Below are positions 47,092 to 61,259 of a DNA stretch of 64,000 nucleotides, piece by piece. Both the position numbers and the translations under genes were made by a program. Numbering within the stretch: the first letter of the stretch is position 1; each line of letters opens with the position of its first letter. The DNA comes from Mortierella sp. BCC40632. Taxonomy: Eukaryota; Mortierellomycota; Mortierellomycetes; Mortierellales; Mortierellaceae. The notes beneath the pieces were generated by a model. That model did no database searches and was not told the origin of the DNA. It saw nothing but the letters and a program-made list of their open reading frames with translations. The stretch covers positions 1,261,001-1,325,000 of the forward strand of contig WAEK01000002.1 of NCBI GenBank assembly GCA_011634665.1. The letters run 5' to 3'.

Positions 47092-50002
47092 CTGTAAACG
47101 ATGAAAAGAAAAGATAGCGTGGATCCTGTTCAATACCTCGACCAGTAACTGGCCCTCCATCGGGAGAACATGTGGTGTGAAATGGCGCTGGGCTCAGGGC
47201 GTCATTCTCTTCCACGAACCAGGAGGGACCGTCAGCTTGGGTGGGCATCATTACTGCCCAATGGACTTGTGTGTAGCCTGTTGGCGCGAACAAAGGTGAG
47301 GTGGATTGACTGAAAGTTAAAAAGAAGACGCCGCATTCTTTGTAGCAGGTAACCGCCCTCGCCCTGAGTGGAGGTGGAAGAGAGAGAGAAGGGAGGAAGA
47401 GGAGGAAGAAAAGAAAAGGGAAGAAGAGCGGATTCCTTTTGCTTTTGTTTGTTGCGAGCTATTGACCTGTTTATGAGTCTGGCCTCTCTCTCCCTTCTCC
47501 CTCACTTTTTGAAGGAATAGAGGGCAGAAGTCCGGAAAGGTGCTTTTGTTCGCGGCCATTGGGCAAAGAAATGAAGACGAGCAAAAAGAGCTTTGAGAAA
47601 AAGAGCAACAACAATGCAAAAAGGGAGTGAGAGTCGATTGAACTCACGCGGTAGAACAAAAAAAAATTGGTCTAAAGGCGTACTCCTCTTCACCAGAGCT
47701 CCTCCATCCACACTCCCTCACTCCCTAACTTCCTTCCGCTCCTGTGCTCGTTTCCCAGCGGTCTGACCCATGCAATCCAACTATGCCGCCAGCCCATGTG
47801 CGTCCGGCCCCTGGTCATTGCTGTTGTTGCGTGGCGGCCCCTCACCCCCCTCCCCCTTCCTTCCCATCCCCTGTTCTGTCCCGTTTGTCCGTTGGGCCCA
47901 GTCCTGTCTCGCCGTGTCCTTGGCTTGCATAACCGCGCACAGAAAACGGTGCGAGGCGAAGGCTGAAGCGAGACGAAGCGCACTCGATTGGATAGGCCCG
48001 AGCAGGAATCACCCCTGCCAGGCCCTGCTCCTTTCGTTTTGTCCTCCACGCCTGTGTCTCGAACACGAAGTTACAATGTGCTCCGTTCGTGCGTTGACAC
48101 TATTTTTCTCTTTCTCTTCCTTCCTTTCTTTTCTTTCTCTTTTCTACTTCCTTTTCCTTTTCCTTTTCCTTTTTCCTGTCTCCATCTCAACACTGTTGAG
48201 AACGTTCACTCTCAGTTGCAGTCCTCCTGCGGTACTCTTTATTTTATTTTTATTATTGTTCACGGGCCTGTTTCCCAACAAAGACTGTACACCTGCACCT
48301 TTTTTTTTTTATTCTCTCACTGACCAGCACTCCATTCCCTCGGCTCGTCTCCTGTGTACTCTTTTCGCTATACTACGTAACGGTAAGCACGCTTGGTTGA
48401 CGTTGCCGGGGTTATCCCTTCGTGTTCATTCCATGAATATCTTCTCGGCATTTGTTTGCGACCACCGACCGGACAGATCATCTCTCTCCCTCTCTTTTTT
48501 TCCTTACCCAATTTTCTCCTTCTGAGGAGTGTGATTACTTGGTCTTTGAAAAGGATATCCAAACAAGTACGCAGAAAGAAAAGGCGACAAGTCAAAGAGA
48601 TGTCCCTCCCTGTCCTTTGTCCTCCTCCTCCACATTACTGCACTAGAATCTTCCATGCGCATCCTTCCCTTACCACGGATGAGACACCAGGCGCTCTTTT
48701 GATCCGTGGGCTAGTCGGTTCGCAGGGTGCATTGGCACCGCTGGTTCACCCATCTCTTTTCTCCGGCCCGTCCACCCTTCCTCCTCCCTCCCTCATGTCT
48801 TTTTGCGCCCTTCCGAGGGTTTGCTTATTGTTTTCCATGTGTTTTGTTCTGGCGAAACGCGAGATGCAGATCTTCAAAAAAAGAAAAAAAAAGACCCCAT
48901 CTCCAATGCCCCCGACCATGTCTCCTCCCTTCTCCACTTTTGCTCCACCCTTTTCTTCGTTTCTCACACTGGAGGCCAAACACAGGGAGGGCAACACACG
49001 AGCTCATTTCTTTGTCTATGGATGTTTGTGTTCCCTTTCCTCCTTCTACCTCCACGCACTGGCTTAAACGGCAAATTGGTGAAAAAAACAGCACTGGAAA
49101 ATGAGCTGTGTGTGGTGTAAAGAGAGAGAGAGAGATTGAGGGGAGGAGAAGGAGTGAAAGGATCGAGGTCGTACCAGTGCTCAGACTCACTCACGCACGC
49201 ATAAAGTGCACCCTGTCCTTCCATCCATCCGTCCATCCGTCCATTCGTCTGTCAGTCGCCTGTCCACCCATCGGTCCGTTGATTCATGCTCAGGTAGACG
49301 CCTACCATGCATTAAAGGCGACAGTTATAAAGGGACGAGCGAGAGGACCGTACGCGTGTGCGCGGGGATAGAGCCAAGGGAAGAGGGAAAAGAAAACAAG
49401 AAAGAGAGAGGGCGAGAGAGGGATAGTGAGTGGAGAGGAGTGAAGAGTCAGCAACCCTTTCGTCCATATCTGGCGGCCTTTGTTGCATTGATACGCATTG
49501 AAACCTTAATTCCCATGCTTGTCTGCACACGCCAACTTTTCCCCTCTTTCTCTCTCTCTCTCTCTCTCTTTTTTTTTTTTCTCTTACTCTCTCTTTCTCT
49601 TTCTCTTCCCCCCACCCCCCTGATTTCACTTTTTTGCCTTGATCCCAGTCTGCGCTGTCGCCGCACGATTCCCGCGTAGCTTTCCACACCTCGCCATAGC
49701 CGCTGGAGTTATCCAGTCGAGACGTGTCCTGAGTCCTCCTCCTTCCCACTTCTCGTTCTTCCTTTCAAGGGTCCCTTAAACGCGAGTCTGCAACCCGACC
49801 TATCTTTTGTACCCGATCCATTCTCAACTCTTATTTCTAATTCGTTTAACACCCTTCCTCCCCTCAGTTATTTACTCTCTCCCAAAAAAAAAAAAAAAAA
49901 AAGTCTCTTCCAGGAACTGTCCAACGACCCGGCCTGCGAAACCGAACTCTTGGGAAAGGGAACAGTGCACAGTTCCCGCGTCCTCCCTTTCAGCTATTCA
50001 GG
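46049..50002. other. Intergenic region between PKA and homeodomain gene
   Basis: Contains GA-rich DNA at 46515-46575, poly(A) at 46589-46604, (TC)n at 47037-47087, (CTTTTC)n-like DNA at 48145-48175, a CCAT/CCGT run at 49222-49250 and a pyrimidine leader at 49545-49615 before the homeodomain gene. An open minus frame at 47100-47293 (…QADGPSWFVEENDAL…) has protein-like composition but no recognised family and no supported gene structure. Confidence 0.5.
47037..47087 (+). repeat. (TC)n microsatellite
   Basis: About 25 uninterrupted TC units. Confidence 0.95.
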
Positions 50003-54919
<4,917 letters not shown>

Positions 54920-54950
54920 GAGTTGAAGAGAAGGAAGAACAAGATTCTCC

Positions 54951-54981
<31 letters not shown>

Positions 54982-55014
54982 ATATATGTGTAAATGTGTG
55001 TGAAAGATTTTAGC

Positions 55015-55054
<40 letters not shown>

Positions 55055-55252
55055 TCAGCCATCACCTTCGTCTGTCCGTCTGTTGGAAAATGACCAAGTT
55101 CTGCTTCTCTTTCACATCATTTATGAATAGATGTTATTAAGTCTTGTAATAGCATGCGGAGCAAATTGTGCCATTGAAATTTGTTTTAATTTATTTCTTT
55201 TCCTTTTCAGAGAGAGAGAGAGAGAGAGAGGAGAGGAGAGGAGAGGGCGTAT
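54920..55252. other. Spacer between convergent homeodomain and IMPase genes
   Basis: It holds T-run 54951-54971 and A-run 55017-55050 around a (GT)n/(TA)n-containing stretch, then a GA tract at 55209-55245 next to the IMPase stop. No other feature is seen. Confidence 0.6.
54951..55050. terminator. T-run/A-run inverted pair between convergent genes
   Basis: About 21 T followed after 45 bases by 34 A. In either transcript this can form an A-U hairpin and an A-rich 3' end. A 3'-end role for both genes is inferred from position. Confidence 0.35.
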
Positions 55253-56744
55253 TTACTCGCGTGGACAGTCGAGATCCTCAACGACAGACCAGACTTCATC
55301 AATGATCTTCTTTTGGGCCGCAGCCACAGCCTCGCGTGAAGTGTCACCATCCTCACTGCAGCAGGCACGGACCGCCAAATATCGACGACCCATCAACAGC
55401 TGGCTGTCGGTGGTCTCACGACCACAGGCATCCACCACCACTCCTCCAGCTTCACGCACAATGACAATCGCAGCACAGACATCCCTAAATGAGAGAGAGA
55501 GCGAGAGAATAGTTATTTACACAAAGGTGGATTAATTCAATGGATTCAGAACAGAGCAGCATTGTTAAAAGAAACGGAGAAGACTGAAGCGGAGCTTACC
55601 ATTCCCAGGGTCCAACCTCCCAGTAAACATCCAATTGGCCCTGGGCCACGGCCATCATACTCAAGGCAGCAGTACCAAGAGCACGGATACCATGCGCATG
55701 ACCAACAGCGGTGGCTCGTTTGGGGGAAAGCTCGGAGGGGTCTCTGGCAGAGAGGTTGCGCATTGATCGGACCTTGGGATCAATGACATCTGTCTGACGA
55801 TAGGAACCATACTCACTGCTGACCAAGGCCATGGAGAGTGAGGTCAATGGAGGGGGAGGGTGGGGGAAAGACAAAGGAAGACGCTTGCCTTGTTCCCAAG
55901 GGTTCTCGTCAATCTTGGAGAGGTATGCGCCCTGACCCTTGATACCTGTGAAGAGCTTTAGTTTTGGATAGGAAAACAAATTGTTAGATCACGCCATCTT
56001 GGAAGGGGAAAAGGGAAAGGAGAGGATTATTTTCTAGTAGCAGAAAAATAAAAATAAAAAATAACAATAATAAAACGAGTCGAGAGAGTATACCTGGTTC
56101 AGAATAGGGTTGTAGATCACACCGACAACGGGTTCCTGGTTAATCGCCAGACCGATCGAGATGGCTACAAAGGGAAAGCTGATAAATGGTGAAGAGAGAT
56201 AATTTAGAATAATTAATTGGAGTGAATGGGTATAGATAAAATCCTTTGCGTGAGTTCCTTAGGAAGTAGAGGCAAGTGCTTTTCATTCCTTACCCGTGGA
56301 CAAAGTTGGCAGTTCCATCGATTGGGTCGATAATCCAGGTTGGAGTGTCGGTCAAATTGCACTCTTCTCCACCGGCGACGGTCTCTTCGCCAATGAATCT
56401 ACCCGAGTCAAAAGAAAGGAGAAAAAGGATCGTGAGATTTAAATAATTTTTGGTCGCACGCTCGCTCTCATTACATATCTTTTTCTCGTTCTTTCAGAGG
56501 CGAGGCTAGCTTACGCGTGTCCTTTCATCTTGTCTGCGATTTCGGAGCAGACCATCTTTTCCACTTTTTGGTCCCACTCGGTGACCAGGTCCACAGTGTT
56601 GCCCTGCTTGACCAAGAGAGCGCTTCGTTCGGGTGAGAAGCGTTTATGGAAACCTTCCGAGATGACAGGACCCGCCAGCTGCGCAAGGCGAATGCCAAAG
56701 TCCATGTAAGAGAAGAGCTCGGCAGTGGTGTACGTTTCACTCAT
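55253..56744 (-). CDS. INM1: Inositol-1-monophosphatase
   Basis: Five exons on minus: 56744-56515, 56398-56294, 56178-56094, 55955-55600, 55484-55253; phases close to 335 residues. Metal-binding motifs of the family are in place: Glu81-Glu82 in FIGEET, Asp101-Pro-Ile-Asp104-Gly-Thr in [15 protein letters not shown], and Trp259-Asp260 in [13 protein letters not shown], the third ligand. The enzyme is Mg-dependent and removes phosphate from inositol monophosphates to give free myo-inositol for phosphoinositide synthesis; it is the classic lithium target, cytosolic. It is longer than animal IMPA1 (277) and near yeast Inm1/Inm2 (about 295), the extra mainly in the loop with a Pro run ([13 protein letters not shown]) in exon 4 and the C-terminus. 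Every junction fits consensus GT-AG. It is divergent with the MAT2B-like gene. Confidence 0.95.
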
Positions 56745-57331
56745 TATGGGCACAGAGAGATAAAGAAGGAGAGAGACAGAAGGAGAGGGAAGAAAGAGGC
56801 GCAAGGATGAAATCCGATGGGGAGAAAGGAAGAGAAGAGATGGAGAGTGAGATGAACGTGGCCCGTCACGAAAAAAGCGGTCCTCACCTCCCTCGTATGC
56901 AAATTTGATGCGAGACAAGGGCCTGCTCAGAGAGTGGCGAATCCCTTGCAGGGAGAAAGAACAAGCGAGTGATGAGAGCAATCAAAAAGACGTGTTCGTG
57001 GCGCGAACAGGACGCGGTATCGAGCCATGTGGAGCTTGACTAGGGAGGAGAGAGCCTCTCTACAGGGTTCCTCCCCTTCCTCTTCAGTCTTCCCTCTCTC
57101 TCCCTGCTGGACTTTAAGAGCCCTTGGGGAGAGAGAGTGAGGACATGTGTCGTGATCATGCAGTAAAGTGCGAAGGGACGCGCTTTTTTTTTTTTTTTTA
57201 TGGTATCTTTCGTTGGTCCAATTGGCTTATTCTTTTTTGATCTTCTTTCATTTTCCCACCTCCCTTCAATCTCTCAATCACCTTTTTTTTTTTTAACATT
57301 CCTGTCGATTCAATCCCGAGAAGAAATCAAC
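56745..57331. other. Divergent promoter of IMPase and MAT2B-like genes
   Basis: Plus-strand GA-rich DNA (56755-56850) faces the IMPase start and C/T-rich DNA (57225-57295) faces the MAT2B-like start, so both leaders are pyrimidine-rich on their own sense strands. Poly(T) lies at 57184-57198. No gene is seen between. Confidence 0.6.
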
Positions 57332-59587
57332 ATGCGCGTCCTCGTCACTGGTGCCTCTGGTCTGCTTGGCCGTGCTGTGGTCAAGGAATTCACAGCCTCT
57401 GGCCATGAAGGTAGGACTTTATAATGCGAGATTCCCTCCATCGCCCCACCGCACCTGACAATCATGGGCTGTCTCTTAACTTTTGTTTGCCCATTCTCTT
57501 CGAACTCTTAGTTATCGGCGTGGCCTTTTCGCGCGCTAGTGGTAACCTCAGGAAGGTAACGCTCTGCCTATCTGCGTTTTTTTCTTCTTTTCTCTTTCTC
57601 TTTCTTATCGAGCTGTGCTGCCTTCAGATTATGCATTTCGAGTCTCCAAGTGTCCTCATGCTATCGATCGATTGTTTTCTCCTGCTAGCTAAACCTCGAA
57701 GACTCGGAGGCTGTGACAGAGTTTATCGATCAAGAGAGACCTGATGGTATTGTCGAATCAGTAGCACAGCTTTACCCCACGATGTGTCAGTGATTTAAGA
57801 ATAGTTTATCGCATGCTTGAAATAACCATTTCTTTCTCTCTCTCTCTCTCTTTTTCTGTTGACTCGGGTGGGAATAAAAATGGGTGGGGAATAGTGGTCG
57901 TTCACTGTGCGGCTGAACGACGCCCTGACGTAGTCGAGAAAGATCCAAGCGGTACACAGAGAGTAAGTCCGCTCTAACGTACCTTTGTACCTCATTCACT
58001 CTTCTTGAACGACGATCTTAACTCTCTGGGTGATCTACCAATCTTTTTCTTTCCTCTCCCCAATATATTATATATTATATATAGATCAACGTGCAAGTCC
58101 CTGGTCTGTTGGCGGATCTGACCAATGACCGAGGCATCCTGTTGATCTACATCTCGACAGACTACGTCTTTGACGGCACTAGCCCTCCATATGATGTGCG
58201 CGATAAGCCCAATCCTTTGAATGCCTATGGTAGGACACTTTTTCTCTTTCTCTTTAATTTTCATTCCCACACAACCATTGGTGAACTAGCTGGTTTCAAT
58301 CATAATTAACAGAGGTCTTATTCTCTTTCTTGTAAATGCAACGGCGATTAGGTGTCTCCAAGTACGAGGGCGAGCTTGAGGTTAAAAAGGCCAACTCTTC
58401 TGCGATTCTTCTTCGAGTTCCTATTCTCTATGGTGCCACAGAGTACAACGGAGAGTCAGCAGTGAACACTCTGATCGACAGTGTGAAGGAGGCAAGAAAT
58501 TGCATATCTGTTTTTGTCACTTGAAAAGTTTCGGGCTGTGTCCTAATAGGCATTATTTGTTTATATGAGATTGGCTCCTCCGTCTTCTAATATTCTATTT
58601 TATAATTACTTTCTTTTAGGGCAGGGTCTCATCAATGGACCACTACGCCATCCGCTATCCTACCAATGGTAAGAGCATTCATTTTTTGGGGAAAGAGAAA
58701 GAGAGAAAGGGAGAGCAAAAGAAAAAAAGATCGACTGCGGCCAAAAGCACCACCGAATGAGCAGACACAGCCCAGACCTGTTCATACGCTCTCTATTCAT
58801 TTTTGGACCATAGTGGAAGATGTGGCTCGAGTGATTAAGGATCTATCTGGTGAGTGAACAAACCATTCGCAATGGAGTATGGAGCAACAATGTGTATACA
58901 GTTTCTGCACGCCAAGGGTAGGGACAGACAAAGCGCTCACATTTGGCGTCATTCCTTTTTGGTTGAATGTATATATTCTCTCTCCCCCAACAGTCAAAGT
59001 CCGCCAGGAAAAGGTCTTTATCTCTGGAGTTTTACACTTCTCAGGTGAAGAGAAGTTCACCAAGTATGAGATGTGCGGTAAAGTACAACATGTTCTGTAC
59101 AACCTACTTTTTCTCTTTTTCTTTTCTGAATGCCACATGCTTCGTGTTCTCGTTCTTGCTTGGTAAAAGCCGAGTCTAATCGAACCCTTTTTTATGGGTA
59201 TATCTTGATTGTGCATGTGTCTGGGTAGAGGTCATCGGTCGAGGCTTGAATGTCTCGATTAGCCATTTGACAGCCAATGCCAGCGAGCCCTCGGACGGCA
59301 GTAAGTTAGAGAATTTATAGCGGGTCTGTTGTCTCACAGCCTGTGGAGGAGAAGGAAAGAGAGATTGAGAGAAAGTATAAGCGAGTGAGGAAAAAAGAAA
59401 AAAAAAACCAAAAATAACCTGGAAATTATGAACGCGCGCTAACCAACCGAAATTCGGTGCCTGAATGATAGCCAAGCGGCCGTATGACTGTCATCTCTCG
59501 AATAGGTGCCTGAATGGCATCGGCATCGATACGCGCTCGGTCAAATTTGAAGACTGGATGTCGAATTGGCTCAAGAGCCAGAATTAG
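57332..59587 (+). CDS. MAT2B: Methionine adenosyltransferase 2 beta-like / RmlD-like NAD(P)-binding protein
   Basis: Eleven exons: 57332-57410, 57512-57555, 57689-57746, 57895-57962, 58085-58229, 58352-58491, 58620-58668, 58814-58849, 58994-59077, 59229-59300, 59472-59587; phases close to 296 residues. The Rossmann start is MRVLVTGASGLLGRAV (GxxGxxG at 7-13). Further SDR/RmlD landmarks are VVVHCAAERRPDVVE (typical of MAT2B), IYISTDYVFDGT, the YxxxK catalytic pair in AYGVSKYEGE, LLRVPILYG, and FSGEEKFTKYEM. In animals MAT2B is the regulatory subunit of S-adenosylmethionine synthetase; in bacteria the relatives reduce dTDP-4-dehydrorhamnose. The CAAERRPDVVE block favours the MAT2B side. Intron 6 (58492-58619) begins GCAAGA, since no GT donor keeps the frame. 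Exon 8 is only 36 nt. Confidence 0.92.
58492..58619 (+). other. GC-AG intron of the MAT2B-like gene
   Basis: Exon ends GTGAAGGAG and the intron starts GCAAGA, ending CTTTTAG before codons for GRVSSMDHYAIRYPTN, which line up with the family. The only nearby GT (in GACAGTGTG) puts the next exon out of frame. Confidence 0.78.
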
Positions 59588-59643
59588 AGGCAATCAGCAT
59601 TGGCAGCCCCATCTATAATGTTTTGTCACTGTAGAGCTGCACT

Positions 59644-59686
<43 letters not shown>

Positions 59687-60461
59687 ATTCTCTCTCTTTA
59701 TCAATTCTCCAGATTCAGTAGGGACATGAGAAAGAGGTTTGACAGAGGTGTCTTTGAGTCAGTAGCAAAAGAAGGTCAAGAGTGAGAAAGAAATAAACAG
59801 GCGCACTAGACCTTCCCACCCCGCCCACAAGGTTCTTTCGTATGAACGGTCTATTTTTTGTGCCCTTGTGGTTCATCGGGCTGGACGCCTCCCGATATTA
59901 GTGTTCGGAGAGCCCAGCAAAGGGAGAAAAGACAAGTCTAGCCTTGACCTGGGGCACTGGAGGACAAGAAGGGACGCTTTTTTGCCACTGCATTCATCTT
60001 GCGATGGTGGTGGTGGTGGTGGTGGTGACAGGGGGAGGGAGTATTCTCCAAGTAATCGTCGATGAATGAACGGTTAATGACCGAAGTTGGATTTGTGCGT
60101 GAGCATGCGTGTTTGTGTGGAGAGCGTAAGAGGGGCCGCCTTTTTGCAGGATGCGGCGAGACGGGAGAAAGGGTATTTTATATGCGGGAGATGCGCGTTC
60201 GGAGCATAGTTTTAGCAGCGGCAGCTCGTGTTCAAGAGAAGGCCGAGGGGTGGAGAGGAGAAGAGGAAAGAGAAAGAGAGAGAGAGAGAGAGAGATTGAG
60301 AGAACGAACGAAAGTACATACGCCTGTACAGCCTGAGGAGGCGCGGCGATGGCGCGCGGCAATGCTAAGTCAGATCACTTGGCATGGCCAGGCAAAAAGG
60401 TCTGGCACAGGCGAAAGTGCTCTCACACGGAAGACGAGGAAAAGGCGCCTGCGATTGATCC

Positions 60462-60500
<39 letters not shown>

Positions 60501-61065
60501 CTGTGTGTGTATGTGTTGAGTCGAGTGAGGACAGTAATATGCGCGCGGTGTGTGTGTGTCTGTGTCTGTGTGTGTGTTGTGTGTTGGGTGCACAATCCGG
60601 CGGCAACACTACCGAGCGAGAGGGCTCCGTTGCCCATCTGTCCATCTCGCACAACCCATCCGCTGCTCATTCTCTCATTCTCTTTCTTTCTTTCTCTCTT
60701 TCGTACACTTTCATTCTTTCCTGCTCTCGCATCCCATCCTCCCCATCCAGCCCCATTGCTGTCGCCATCCCGTTCTTTTTCCTTCCTTCTCCTCCTTTGC
60801 GCCTCCTTCCCGCGTATCCCCCGCTTCTGTCTGCAGAGCAGCAGCTCACCCACCCGTGGGGCCATTTGCCACCGTTCTACTCCCTCCCCCCCCATCCCTT
60901 CTTCAACCGAGTGACCAGTAGTCATTCTCCATCCACAGCAAGGTCCACAACTTGAGTGACCATTCAGGGCTCTCCCATCTTTTTTTCTTCTTATTTTCCT
61001 TTCTCATCACACTTTCTCTTCTCCATCCATCTAACTTTCTGCCAGTTCGTGGCAGCCACCTCAAG
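59588..61065. other. Intergenic region before the last gene
   Basis: Holds (TC)n at 59649-59683, AATAAA at 59792-59797 (candidate poly(A) signal of the MAT2B-like gene), (GGT)n at 60005-60026, (GA)n at 60271-60297 and 60468-60497, GT-rich DNA at 60545-60590 and C/T-rich DNA at 60665-61045 just before the ATG at 61066. No additional gene is supported. Confidence 0.5.
59649..59683 (+). repeat. (TC)n microsatellite
   Basis: About 17 TC units, 60 bases past the MAT2B-like stop codon. Confidence 0.93.
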
Positions 61066-61195
61066 ATGACACACGACACCCAGAATGGCGTCGACCTCGA
61101 CTTTGAACAGATGATGGGCGAGCTTGCGGCAATGAAGACCGACCTAGCCAACAGAGTAAATATCAATGCATAGTTGTGATAAAAGAAAAAGAGAA

Positions 61196-61259
<64 letters not shown>

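Noticed and set aside
47100..47293. Minus-strand open frame with protein-like composition
   Set aside because: About 65 plausible residues but no supported splice sites leading to a complete gene and no family match.
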